DNA of 20,344 nt from Micrococcales bacterium UBA4448 (lineage in GTDB: Bacteria; Actinomycetota; Actinomycetes; Actinomycetales; Microbacteriaceae): positions 1-20,344 of the forward strand of contig DGPE01000086.1 in NCBI GenBank assembly GCA_002390305.1, given 5' to 3'. The position numbers and the translations under genes were made by a program. Positions within the stretch are counted from its first letter, which is position 1. Every line of letters begins with the position of its first letter. Positions 7,375-15,960 of this stretch are shown here, in pieces. The notes beneath the pieces are model-generated. The model saw nothing but the letters and a program-made list of their open reading frames with translations. It had not been told where the DNA came from and did no database searches.

Positions 7375-9353
7375 TGCACGACCTGAAAAATATGCGCTGG
7401 CTCTGCGTATGAATCCAACTTCACGTAGTTTTGGGCACCCCATTGGAAGACTGTCCCGGTAATCAGGTCCTTTACCGCAAATGTGGCTGGAAGCCCAAGT
7501 TTCTGAAGGTCTATGCTCACTGTTGTTTCACGAGCGGATGTCGGATCAGTGTTTACAACAACGATTATCGTGTCGGCAACTCCTTCATTAAACTCCGCCT
7601 CAAGATGCTTTGAGTACACCAGGATCGCGTCGTCTGCACTCTGGTGAACTACAAGATTGCGTAATTGGCCAAGGCATGGGTGTTCAGCCCTGATTTTATT
7701 CAGCAAGCTAATTCTTGGCGCGAGGCTGGAGCCGATTTTTTCAGCAGCCAGGAAATCCCGCGGTTTGTATTCAAACTTTTCGTTGTCGATATTTTCTTCA
7801 GCACCGGGCCTTGCAACAGCTTCGTAAAGCTCGAATCCGGCGTACATTCCCCAGCTGGGGCCAGCGGTGGCAGCAATGGTTGCTCGTATCTTGAAAGCAG
7901 GCCGCCCGCCGAACTGAAGATACTCGCTGAGGATGTCTGGTGTGTTTACCCATAGGTTAGGCCTGAAAAAATCCGCTGACTTTTGAGAAAGCTCGACAAG
8001 GTATTCAGCCAGTTCTGATTTCGAATTTCGCCAAGTGAAGTAGGTATAGGACTGTTGAAATCCAGCCTTGGCCAGGGTATGCATCATGGCGGGCCGAGTG
8101 AACGCCTCGGCTAGAAAAATTACGTCGGGGTGTTCTTCGTTGGTTTTCTCAATGACCGCTTGCCAAAAGCTAACTGGTTTGGTGTGAGGGTTGTCTACTC
8201 TGAATATCTTTACGCCAAGGCCAATCCATTTTGCCAGCAGGCGAAGCGCCTCTTCAACCAGGCCTTCCGGGTCTTCGTCAAAATAAATCGGGTAAATGTC
8301 TTGATATTTCTTTGGTGGGTTCTCGGCATAGGCAATCGAACCATCGGCTCTTTTTGAAAACCACTCTGGATTGCTTTGAACCCAGGGATGATCAGGCGAT
8401 GCCTGCAGGGCAAAATCCATGGCAATTTCAAGTCCGAGCTTGTTGGCACTTCCAACAAATGCCCCAAAATCCTTTTCTGAACCCAGGTCTGGGTGGATTG
8501 CGTCGTGGCCACCCGAGGATGAACCGATGGCCCACGGTGAACCAGGGTCATCTCCTTCGGCGACCAGTGTGTTGTTGGGTCCTTTCCTATGAGACTGTCC
8601 GATGGGGTGAATAGGTGGCAAATAAAGCACCTCAAACCCCATGTTTTTCACCCTCTTCAGAGACTTAGTGGCGGTCTTGAATGTTCCCGAAACCCAAGTA
8701 CCGACGGAGTCTTTGGTTGCCCCTTCGCTCCGTGGGAAGAATTCATACCAGGCACCTGAACCGGCTAGTTGTCTCTCGCACAAGATCCGAACTGGCTCTG
8801 AAGTGCTAACCAGACCACGCAGTGGAGACCGGTGAGACAATTGCTCAAATCCCAGTGAGAGCGCGTTTTCAAATGCTTGTGCCGGCTCTATTTCTGGATC
8901 TTTCAGGACGGCAATGATCGCTTTGAGTGTTTTCTTGTCTTTAGCACTGGCCACCCCCAGAAACTCGTTGGCAAGATGCTGGCCTTGAAGGATGACCAGG
9001 TCTTGGTCGATACCAGCTTCCAGTTTGATCTTGGCGTTATGAGCCCAGGTTCCAAATTTGTCGTCCCAGGTAATCACTTGGTACCGCCAGACCCCCGTTT
9101 CCGAGAGCTGGCTCTTTAATAGAAACTGATCAAGACCGGGAGAAGCTGCCTGCATGCGTGACTTGGTTTCTCTACCAGAGGGGCTAATAAGCGAAAGCTC
9201 AGCAGCTAATTGGTCGTGGCCCTCTCTGGTGGCTATTGCCCCAAACTCCAGTACCTCGCCTGCAAATGCCTTAACGGCGAATTTTCCACCGTCCACTATC
9301 GGCCAAGTCGAAACAATTGGAAGTCTGGCTATTCGGGCATCGCCTTGTGTCAT
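7371..9353 (-). CDS. glgE: Alpha-1,4-glucan:maltose-1-phosphate maltosyltransferase
   Basis: This GH13_3 enzyme (660 residues) transfers maltosyl units from alpha-maltose-1-phosphate to the non-reducing end of an alpha-1,4-glucan. It is the elongating step of the actinobacterial GlgE pathway, and 660 residues is normal for the family. An all-beta N-terminal domain is followed by the barrel with L-P-P-I-H-P-I-G, A-M-D-F-A-L-Q (region I), F-R-V-D-N-P-H-T-K-P with nucleophile Asp387, and L-A-E-A-F-T-R-P with acid/base Glu416. Both catalytic residues are offset by seven from the S. coelicolor positions I recall. The third acid is probably the Asp in W-V-N-T-P-D-I-L. There is no clear Shine-Dalgarno before the ATG. 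A TAAATT seven bases upstream could instead be a promoter -10. The gene overlaps glgB by ATGA. Confidence 0.96.
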   Translation of the reverse strand: MTQGDARIARLPIVSTWPIVDGGKFAVKAFAGEVLEFGAIATREGHDQLAAELSLISPSGRETKSRMQAASPGLDQFLLKSQLSETGVWRYQVITWDDKFGTWAHNAKIKLEAGIDQDLVILQGQHLANEFLGVASAKDKKTLKAIIAVLKDPEIEPAQAFENALSLGFEQLSHRSPLRGLVSTSEPVRILCERQLAGSGAWYEFFPRSEGATKDSVGTWVSGTFKTATKSLKRVKNMGFEVLYLPPIHPIGQSHRKGPNNTLVAEGDDPGSPWAIGSSSGGHDAIHPDLGSEKDFGAFVGSANKLGLEIAMDFALQASPDHPWVQSNPEWFSKRADGSIAYAENPPKKYQDIYPIYFDEDPEGLVEEALRLLAKWIGLGVKIFRVDNPHTKPVSFWQAVIEKTNEEHPDVIFLAEAFTRPAMMHTLAKAGFQQSYTYFTWRNSKSELAEYLVELSQKSADFFRPNLWVNTPDILSEYLQFGGRPAFKIRATIAATAGPSWGMYAGFELYEAVARPGAEENIDNEKFEYKPRDFLAAEKIGSSLAPRISLLNKIRAEHPCLGQLRNLVVHQSADDAILVYSKHLEAEFNEGVADTIIVVVNTDPTSARETTVSIDLQKLGLPATFAVKDLITGTVFQWGAQNYVKLDSYAEPAHIFQVVQ

Positions 9354-9406
9354 GCCTATAAATTTAGTGAGATTTAGCAGGTCGCGCTTGCTGCCGGCTG
9401 TTATTT

Positions 9407-11467
9407 CTAGCGAACTGCAAATAATTTCATGCTTGCTTCAACCATGGAAACCGTTGAGCCCGGCCGGTATTCGGTCTTGTCAGTAACAGGAGTTGCTTCC
9501 GCGGAGTCCCAAACTAACTCAAAGTGCTCATTGTCCAAAAGCTCTGGAAGTCGAATTTCTTTCACTGTTTCAGCCCCATTGATCGCAAGCAAAATACCCT
9601 GTCTTTGGCCATCCGGTGTCAGGTGAAAATTGAGTCTTTGAAGGGTTCTGCGCTCTGGGTTATGCCAGTCGTGGACGCTCATCTGTTCTCCGGTAATTGA
9701 GTACCAAAGCATTTGATCGTGACTATCAGTTGCCTCATCTAGCTTCGTGAAGCTACTTGGCCTAAGTGCCGGATACTGCTTTCTGAGGCCTATCAAATGA
9801 GAGACAGTTGTGAAGAACTCGTCTTTTGCGGTCTCAGATTCAAATTCTTGCCAGGTAATGGCATTGTCCTGACAGTAGGCATTATTGTTTCCATCCTGAG
9901 ACTTAAGGCGCTCGTCGCCCGCTCTGATCATGGGAACTCCGGCAGAGGTTAGTAGCGTGCCAAGCAAATTTCTCGCAGCCTTAGCTCTTCTAAGCGTGAT
10001 TGCGTTATTTGATGTCGGGCCTTCGTGGCCATGGTTGAAGCTGAAATTCTCGCCCGACCCGTCTCGACTGGCCTCACCGTTTGCAAGGTTATGTTTTTGG
10101 TTATAGGACACAAGATCCCAAAGGGTGAAGCCGTCGTGCGCGGTGACAAAGTTCAGACTGCCCACTGGGGAGCCTTGGCTAACAACTTCTTGTGAGCCCG
10201 AAACTTTTCCAGCTAGGTCCTGCACGCCGTTATCGTGACTGCCAGTTTCTCTAGCATTTTTGATGTCGGTAAGCCAGAATTTGCGGATTGAATCCCGGTA
10301 CTGGTCGTTCCATTCTGGAAAACCCGGGGGGAAGTTTCCTGTTTGCCAACCTCCCATGCCAACGTCCCAGGGTTCAACAATCAGTTTGGCCGATGAAATA
10401 ACCGGATCTTTTTTCATCTCTTGTAGCACTTCATGGTCGGGGGTGAAATGATTTTGCTCATCTCTTGCAAGTGTTGTTGCCAGGTCAAACCTGAAGCCAT
10501 CAATTTGCATATCGTTGACCCAGTAGCGCAGTGAGTCCATCATCAATCGCTGGACCATAGGCTTTCCAAAATCGAGACTGTTTCCGCAACCGGTGGTGTC
10601 CTGATAATTTCCTTGGTCGTCCTGCCGGTAATAGCTCGAGTTATCTAGCCCCCGATAAGAAAAAGTCAGTCCCTTTGCCCCACCTTCGGCCGTGTGGTTA
10701 TAGACAACGTCCAAAATTACTTCGATGCCAGCTCTGTGCAGCTCCCGGATGGCAGTTTTGAGTTCGCGCAAGATTGCCAAAGGTGAATCTTCGCGCGCTC
10801 TTTTACTTGAATACCGCATGTGAGGGGTGAAGTAATTTATTGTGTTGTATCCCCAGTAATTTATTAGGCCTAGGTTGATAAGACGTGGCTCTGAAATGAA
10901 GGCCTGGATTGGAAGCAGCTCGATGGCAGTGATCCCCAGCCTGGTGAGGTAGTCAATTGTGGCTGGGTGGCCCAGAGCTGCGTAGGAACCCCTGATTTCT
11001 TCAGGAATCTGAGGATTCAATCGTGTGAGGCCTCGAAGGTGTGCCTCGTAAATGACGCTTTCGGCAAGTTTTGTGCCAGGTTTTGAGACGCCTTGCCAAT
11101 CAAAGTCATCTTGAACTGCGACGCAGTAATAATCGCTGGGACTTTGACGAACTAGGCCCTTCGCGTAAGGGTCCAACAGGTTTCTAGTGGGGTCAAAGGC
11201 ATGTCTTTGACCTTTTGGCCCATCCGCTCTCAGGACGTAATTTGTGCCCGGTAGTAGCCCGTCGTGGGCGCCAGAGAAAATCCCGTCGTCTTGAGCCTCC
11301 AACAGGATCTCATGCAAGACCTTCGAGCTGTCTTCGGAATCCAAAATCAATAGCTTCATGGTCTCTGCGGTTGCAGACCAGGCGTTAAATACTCCACCGC
11401 CATCCATGAGTGAAAGCCCAAGAGTCGAGCCTTGAGAAACATGTTGGTTGTGCACGGGATTTGTCAT
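9407..11467 (-). CDS. glgX: Glycogen debranching enzyme (isoamylase-type)
   Basis: This GH13_11 enzyme (686 residues from the ATG) hydrolyses alpha-1,6 branch points of glycogen or limit dextrin. An N-terminal CBM48-like domain (about 10-110) precedes the barrel. Motifs are D-V-V-Y-N-H-T (region I), F-R-F-D-L-A-T with nucleophile Asp328, V-E-P-W-D-V-G with acid/base Glu365, and T-A-H-D-G-F-T-L with Asp445. E-P-W-D is typical of GlgX/TreX. The frame is open to a TTG at 11509, but the ATG at 11467 gives the usual short N-terminus and leaves room for a divergent promoter region. A TAACCT eight bases before the ATG (complement of 11476-11481) could be a -10 for a nearly leaderless mRNA. It is the first gene of the glucan operon, 53 bases before glgE. 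Confidence 0.93.
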   Translation of the reverse strand: MTNPVHNQHVSQGSTLGLSLMDGGGVFNAWSATAETMKLLILDSEDSSKVLHEILLEAQDDGIFSGAHDGLLPGTNYVLRADGPKGQRHAFDPTRNLLDPYAKGLVRQSPSDYYCVAVQDDFDWQGVSKPGTKLAESVIYEAHLRGLTRLNPQIPEEIRGSYAALGHPATIDYLTRLGITAIELLPIQAFISEPRLINLGLINYWGYNTINYFTPHMRYSSKRAREDSPLAILRELKTAIRELHRAGIEVILDVVYNHTAEGGAKGLTFSYRGLDNSSYYRQDDQGNYQDTTGCGNSLDFGKPMVQRLMMDSLRYWVNDMQIDGFRFDLATTLARDEQNHFTPDHEVLQEMKKDPVISSAKLIVEPWDVGMGGWQTGNFPPGFPEWNDQYRDSIRKFWLTDIKNARETGSHDNGVQDLAGKVSGSQEVVSQGSPVGSLNFVTAHDGFTLWDLVSYNQKHNLANGEASRDGSGENFSFNHGHEGPTSNNAITLRRAKAARNLLGTLLTSAGVPMIRAGDERLKSQDGNNNAYCQDNAITWQEFESETAKDEFFTTVSHLIGLRKQYPALRPSSFTKLDEATDSHDQMLWYSITGEQMSVHDWHNPERRTLQRLNFHLTPDGQRQGILLAINGAETVKEIRLPELLDNEHFELVWDSAEATPVTDKTEYRPGSTVSMVEASMKLFAVR

Positions 11468-11488
11468 CGCAACCAAGGTTACTAAGGG

Positions 11489-11522
11489 TTGCCCTAATCC
11501 TTTGGACAACTAGGCTTAACAG
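11489..11522 (+). promoter_or_regulatory. Putative promoter of the cysteine desulfurase gene, leaderless type
   Basis: A TTGCCC (11489-11494) stands 16 bases before TAGGCT (11511-11516), which fits the actinobacterial -10 form TAnnnT. Only six bases (taacag) separate TAGGCT from the ATG, so transcription would start at or next to the A of the ATG. No Shine-Dalgarno is present. The region also separates this gene from divergent glgX. The evidence is motif spacing only. Confidence 0.45.
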
Positions 11523-12689
11523 ATGCCAGTTTTTCTCGATCATGCATCGACCACTGCCTTGCGGCCAAGCGCAAAAGTAGCGCTAACTAGCGCCCTTGAT
11601 TTACTGGGCAACCCCTCCAGCGTTCACAGCCAAGGCCGAGGTACCAGAGAGCTATTAGAAGCCTCAAGGGATGCAATTGCAAAAGCCGTAGCGGCTAACA
11701 GAAGTGAAATTATTTTTAATTCCGGCGGCACCGAGGGCAATAACCATGCCATCAAAGGTATCTACTGGGATCGACACCAGGCTGATCCAGCCAAGCGGGT
11801 AATTATTTCTTCTGAAACCGAGCATCACGCGGTGATAGATCCCTTGCAGTGGCTCCAAAAAAACCAGGGGGCAGAAATTGTTTATGTGAGGCATTTTCAA
11901 AATGGAATGGTTGATTTTGATTCTCTAAAAAGCCTCATTGAGACCCATGGCCCTGCCATTGCGATGATCAGCCTGATGTGGGTAAATAATGAAACAGGTG
12001 TCATCACTGATATTCCGGCGGTCGTCCGGCTCGCAAATCAGTACCAAATTCCTGTTCACTCCGATGCGGTAGCGGCCTTCGGCCACATTCCAATTGATTT
12101 TCAAGCTAGCGGTTTGACCGCAATGAGCCTTTCCGGTCACAAGATCGGAGCACCGATTGGCGTAGGGGCGCTAGTTGTTTTAAGGTCAGCCAAGCCAATT
12201 TCTCTCGTGCACGGTGGCGGACAAGAACGTGCTTTGCGCTCTGGCACCATGAATTACCCCCTGGCCGCCAGCTTCGCAGCGGCTGCTACAGAGGCGGTAG
12301 CAGAGCTTGATGAAGAAATGACTCGACTGGAAGCGCTAAGAGACCAGCTTGAAGCAAAAGTCGTTGAAATTGCCCCATCGGTAATAATCACAGCCTTGGG
12401 TGCAGAGCGTGCCGGCTATAACGCTCATTTCATTTTCCCCGGCACTCAGTCTGACGCGCTGCTGTTCCTGCTTGATCAGGAGGGCTTTTGTGTTTCGGCA
12501 GGGTCTGCCTGCCAGGCTGGAGTTGTTGGACCCTCGCATGTGGCAATCGGGATGGGGTTCGACCAGGCCGAAGCATCGGCTTGCGTTCGAGTCACACTTG
12601 GTTCTACGACCACAGCAGCTGATATTTCAGCATTTATTGATGCCCTCGAGAAAATTCATCCGATAGCACTGCAAGCTGCCCCTGCATAA
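11523..12689 (+). CDS. Cysteine desulfurase (NifS/IscS-like)
   Basis: This PLP enzyme (388 residues) takes sulfur from L-cysteine, leaving alanine and an enzyme persulfide. The N-terminus V-F-L-D-H-A-S-T-T is the standard start of the family. The PLP-binding Lys207 is in S-G-H-K-I-G-A-P and the PLP-stacking His101 in T-E-H-H-A-V. The persulfide-forming Cys330 is in S-A-G-S-A-C-Q-A-G, on a loop of class I (IscS-like) length. A G-G-G-Q-E-R-A-L-R-S-G-T motif is also present. mnmA follows after 27 bases, so delivering sulfur to MnmA for tRNA thiolation is the likely main job, as with B. subtilis YrvO-MnmA. A role in Fe-S assembly is also possible. No isc or suf scaffold gene is in the window, so I give no gene symbol. 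Confidence 0.93.
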   Translation: MPVFLDHASTTALRPSAKVALTSALDLLGNPSSVHSQGRGTRELLEASRDAIAKAVAANRSEIIFNSGGTEGNNHAIKGIYWDRHQADPAKRVIISSETEHHAVIDPLQWLQKNQGAEIVYVRHFQNGMVDFDSLKSLIETHGPAIAMISLMWVNNETGVITDIPAVVRLANQYQIPVHSDAVAAFGHIPIDFQASGLTAMSLSGHKIGAPIGVGALVVLRSAKPISLVHGGGQERALRSGTMNYPLAASFAAAATEAVAELDEEMTRLEALRDQLEAKVVEIAPSVIITALGAERAGYNAHFIFPGTQSDALLFLLDQEGFCVSAGSACQAGVVGPSHVAIGMGFDQAEASACVRVTLGSTTTAADISAFIDALEKIHPIALQAAPA

Positions 12690-12704
12690 ATACCAAACTC
12701 AAAT

Positions 12705-12716
12705 TAGACTTGAGAG
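12705..12716 (+). promoter_or_regulatory. Putative -10 element for a leaderless mnmA transcript
   Basis: TAGACT (12705-12710) lies six bases before the mnmA ATG, exactly the spacing seen at the desulfurase gene. The adjoining GAGAG touches the start codon, too close to act as a normal Shine-Dalgarno. No good -35 is visible, so this could be an internal promoter or chance within an operon. Confidence 0.35.
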
Positions 12717-13823
12717 ATGCGAGTATTAGCGGCGATGAGTGGCGGAGTAGATTCCGCAGTTGCGGCCGCTCGTGCGGTTGAGGCGGGTCACGATGTCATA
12801 GGCGTCCATTTAGCTCTTTCTAGGATGCCGGGGACACTGAGGACCGGCTCCAGGGGCTGCTGCACTATTGAAGATTCAATGGATGCCCAGCGGGCTGCAA
12901 ACAAACTTGGCATTCCCTATTACGTATGGGACTTCTCCGAGCGATTCAAGTTAGACGTAGTAGATGACTTTGTGGCCGAGTATCAAGCGGGTCGAACCCC
13001 AAATCCCTGCATGCGCTGCAATGAGAAGATTAAGTTTGCAGCACTTCTTGAACGAGGGCTCTCTCTTGGATTTGATGCGGTTTGTACTGGTCACTATGCC
13101 TCCATCTATGAAGACGAAGAGGGGAACCTCGAACTGCACCGCTCGCTGGCTATGGCTAAAGACCAGAGCTACGTCCTCGGGGTTCTCAACGCAGACCAGC
13201 TTGCTCACTCAATGTTTCCGCTCGGTGCAACAGCGTCAAAGGACCTGATCAGGGCAGAGGCTTCCGAACGAGGCCTCACCGTAGCCAATAAGCCAGATAG
13301 CTATGACATCTGCTTTATCCCCGAGGGGGACACCAGGGAATGGCTAAGAGACTTCATTCCTACCGAACCGGGAAAGATAGTTGACACCGAAGGTAATCAG
13401 CTGGGGGAGCACGATGGTCACGTTGGGTTCACCATTGGCCAACGAAAAGGGCTAAAGATCGGCACTCCAGCTAAGGACGGCAAGCCCAGATATGTCTTGG
13501 AGATTAGGCCAAAAACTAAAGAAGTTGTGGTTGGTCCAGAATCGGCTCTGCAGATCTCTGACTTATTCGGCGCTCGCTATACCTGGTGTGGCAAGGCTCC
13601 GGAAAGTCCTGAGACATACTTCGAGTGTGATGTTCAAGTCAGAGCCCACGGTGAAACTGTTCCTGCAACTGCAGCCATCGTTGATGGGCAGATGCACGTT
13701 GATTTGAAAGAGCCGCTCTACGGCGTGGCAGCGGGCCAGACTGCTGTTATTTATCTTGGCACCAGGGTCTTGGGTCAAATGACGATCGACAAAACAAAGA
13801 GCAAAGTTCCAGCAAGTGCCTGA
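12717..13823 (+). CDS. mnmA: tRNA-specific 2-thiouridylase
   Basis: This enzyme (368 residues) adenylates and thiolates U34 of tRNA-Lys, tRNA-Glu and tRNA-Gln, giving the s2U wobble base. The P-loop S-G-G-V-D-S (residues 8-13) binds ATP. The catalytic pair is Cys98 in N-P-C-M-R-C-N and Cys199 in D-I-C-F-I-P, close to E. coli Cys102 and Cys199. The central T-I-G-Q-R-K-G-L motif and a C-terminal beta-barrel domain are present, and the length is normal. The sulfur donor is probably the desulfurase encoded just upstream. The end of the gene overlaps the GTG start of ligA by eight bases (GTGCCTGA), so ribosomes may pass from one to the other. Confidence 0.96.
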   Translation: MRVLAAMSGGVDSAVAAARAVEAGHDVIGVHLALSRMPGTLRTGSRGCCTIEDSMDAQRAANKLGIPYYVWDFSERFKLDVVDDFVAEYQAGRTPNPCMRCNEKIKFAALLERGLSLGFDAVCTGHYASIYEDEEGNLELHRSLAMAKDQSYVLGVLNADQLAHSMFPLGATASKDLIRAEASERGLTVANKPDSYDICFIPEGDTREWLRDFIPTEPGKIVDTEGNQLGEHDGHVGFTIGQRKGLKIGTPAKDGKPRYVLEIRPKTKEVVVGPESALQISDLFGARYTWCGKAPESPETYFECDVQVRAHGETVPATAAIVDGQMHVDLKEPLYGVAAGQTAVIYLGTRVLGQMTIDKTKSKVPASA

Positions 13824-15921
13824 GTTGCCAGAGCGCATTCTTGAGCTTCGGAAACTAATAGCAGATTACCGAGACGCCTATTACAACAATGACCAATCTC
13901 CGGTGTCCGATAGCGAATACGACCTTCTCGAAGCTGAGCTAAAGAAGCTAGAAGCAAATAGCCCAGGTTCCAACTTATCCTCACCAACAACCACCGTTGG
14001 TTCCGGCGCAGGAAGCGTGTTTGATCCGGTCGTCCACGGTGAAAAAATGATGAGCCTTGATAACGTCTTTGACACCGACGGGCTAATCGGCTGGGCTGCT
14101 CGCGCCGGCCAAGGGCCATATCTATGCGAGCCAAAAATAGATGGACTGGCTGTTTCATTGACCTACCGACAAGGTGTGTTAGTGCGCGCTGCCACGCGTG
14201 GAGATGGTGAAACCGGCGAGGACATAACACAAAATGCACTCACGATTCAGGGTGTTCCTCATAGGCTCAAGGGAGCCGGCCATCCGGAGCTTATAGAGGT
14301 TCGCGGTGAGGTGTTTTTCGAATTGGCAGATTTCGCAGTTCTAAACGCTGGCATTATCAAAGCGGGTGGCAAACCCTTCGCTAACCCTAGAAACAGTGCA
14401 TCTGGGTCCCTGCGTCAAAAAGACCCAACGGTTTCGGCCTCAAGGCCGCTAAGGATGCTGGTTCATGGCTTCGGCGTCTGGCAGTCCGAGGCTAAGAGTC
14501 AGAGCGAGGTTTATCGCCAGCTGGCCGAGTGGGGCTTGCCAACAACCAGCAGGTACGAAGTATTGAGCACAATCCAAGATGTGCTGAAATACGTAGCTGA
14601 TCTGGAGCGCAACAGGGCCAAAGTTGAGCATGAAATAGATGGGGTTGTAATCAAGGTTGATGACCTTGCAGTTCAAAAACAACTCGGGTTTACTTCCAGA
14701 GCGCCCAGGTGGGCAATTGCCTATAAGTACCCTCCAGAGCAAGTAAACACCAAATTATTGGACATCCGAGTGTCAATCGGCAGAACCGGCAGAGCGACAC
14801 CTTTTGCAGTGTTGGCTCCAGTGACGGTGGCCGGGAGCGAGGTTGAGTTTGCAACATTGCATAATCAGGAACAGGTTGAGGCAAAGGGGCTTCTAATCGG
14901 TGACACCGTTGTACTGAGGAAGGCCGGAGACGTTATTCCTGAGATCCTGGGACCCGTGGTCGAACTGAGAGACGGCTCAGAGAAAAAATTTGTCATGCCA
15001 ACTATTTGCCCGGAGTGCAGAGCTTTACTTGCACCGGCAAGCGAAAAAGACGTTGACCTGCGTTGCCAGAATTCAAAGGATTGTCCAGCACAACTGCGTG
15101 AACGAATTGCATACATTGGCTCCCGAGCAGCTCTCGATATCGAAGCCCTGGGTTATGTAAGTGCCAGTGCGCTAACAAATCCGGTTTTTCCAGTGCAAGC
15201 TCCGATAAGGACCGAGGCAGACCTCTTCAGTCTTTCCATGGAGCAGCTGCTTCCGATTAAGTCCAAAGTTTTAGATCCTGACACCGGGTTACCAAAACAC
15301 GATGCTGACGGAAATGAAAAAGTTGTCGACTATTTCCAGAAAAAGGACAAGAGCCCATCCGAAACTGCAATCAAACTCCTAGCAAATCTCGAAATTGCGA
15401 AAACAAGGCCACTTTGGAGGCTGCTGGTTGCGCTTTCAATTAGGCATGTCGGTCCGGTTGCTGCAAGAGCTCTTGCCGACAACTTTGGTTCTTTTGACGC
15501 AATTTTTGGGGCTACGGAAGCCCAGTTAGCGGAGGTAGACGGCGTCGGCCCCGCTCTGGCCAATTCCATAATCAGCTGGCTGGAAGAGGATTGGCACAGA
15601 AATATCCTTGAGAGCTGGAAACAATCAGGTGTTCAGATGTCGACCCCCGGCCACAAGGGGCCGGGAGCTCAAAAACCGGAGGGAATCTTCAGTGGGCTTT
15701 CAATAGTGGTAACCGGGTCCATGGAGTCAATGACCAGAGAGCAGGTCGAGGCCTTGGTAATTGAAAACGGCGGGAAGGCCGCTTCATCAGTTTCCAAAAA
15801 CACCGCATTCTTGATTGCAGGCCCTGGAGCTGGTTCCAAGTTGACAAAAGCCGAGGCTTTGGGGGTTGAAGTAATTTCTGAACAAGTCTTCCTTGCAAAA
15901 TTGCAAAGCCCAGCGAACTAG
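13816..15921 (+). CDS. ligA: NAD+-dependent DNA ligase
   Basis: This protein (701 residues) seals nicks in replication and repair using NAD+. Domains in order are Ia (Y-R-D-A-Y-Y-N), adenylation with Lys107 in E-P-K-I-D-G and R-G-D-G-x-x-G-E-D, and an OB fold. These are followed by a four-cysteine zinc finger (Cys398, 401, 417, 423), helix-hairpin-helix repeats (about 430-590) and a C-terminal BRCT domain (about 618-695). It is slightly longer than E. coli LigA because of a 25-35 residue insertion near 475-520 (D-P-D-T-G-L-P-K-H region), which I recall as common in actinobacterial ligases. The GTG start within the last codons of mnmA gives the expected N-terminus. A TTG three codons later is the only close alternative. 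Confidence 0.96.
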   Translation: MPELPERILELRKLIADYRDAYYNNDQSPVSDSEYDLLEAELKKLEANSPGSNLSSPTTTVGSGAGSVFDPVVHGEKMMSLDNVFDTDGLIGWAARAGQGPYLCEPKIDGLAVSLTYRQGVLVRAATRGDGETGEDITQNALTIQGVPHRLKGAGHPELIEVRGEVFFELADFAVLNAGIIKAGGKPFANPRNSASGSLRQKDPTVSASRPLRMLVHGFGVWQSEAKSQSEVYRQLAEWGLPTTSRYEVLSTIQDVLKYVADLERNRAKVEHEIDGVVIKVDDLAVQKQLGFTSRAPRWAIAYKYPPEQVNTKLLDIRVSIGRTGRATPFAVLAPVTVAGSEVEFATLHNQEQVEAKGLLIGDTVVLRKAGDVIPEILGPVVELRDGSEKKFVMPTICPECRALLAPASEKDVDLRCQNSKDCPAQLRERIAYIGSRAALDIEALGYVSASALTNPVFPVQAPIRTEADLFSLSMEQLLPIKSKVLDPDTGLPKHDADGNEKVVDYFQKKDKSPSETAIKLLANLEIAKTRPLWRLLVALSIRHVGPVAARALADNFGSFDAIFGATEAQLAEVDGVGPALANSIISWLEEDWHRNILESWKQSGVQMSTPGHKGPGAQKPEGIFSGLSIVVTGSMESMTREQVEALVIENGGKAASSVSKNTAFLIAGPGAGSKLTKAEALGVEVISEQVFLAKLQSPAN

Positions 15922-15960
15922 ACTTATTAGCTATCGCCTATTGATGAAGTGAGAAGTTGA

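Noticed and set aside
7375..7443. Longer GlgB start (23 extra residues)
   Set aside because: The extra residues lie wholly inside the glgE coding end and do not resemble a GlgB N-terminus; the ATG at 7374 with ATGA overlap is the normal arrangement.
8231..8614. Open frame of 127 codons on the + strand opposite glgE
   Set aside because: It has no domain signature, and glgE is intact on the other strand with catalytic Asp387 and Glu416 nearby.
11468..11509. TTG start at 11509 for GlgX
   Set aside because: It would add 14 residues atypical of GlgX and use up the divergent promoter space; not fully excluded, since the ATG lacks a clear Shine-Dalgarno.
13775..14239. Open frame of 154 codons on the - strand within mnmA/ligA
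   Set aside because: It is rich in Arg/His/Leu with no recognisable domain and lies opposite the well-conserved ligA adenylation domain; a shadow frame.
15893..15908. Direct repeat TTGCAAAATTGCAAAG near the ligA end, plus TAGACT at 15919 as a gatC promoter
   Set aside because: The repeat is short and within coding sequence; TAGACT overlaps the ligA stop, with no -35 at the right distance and a start codon 36 bases away, so it is probably chance.
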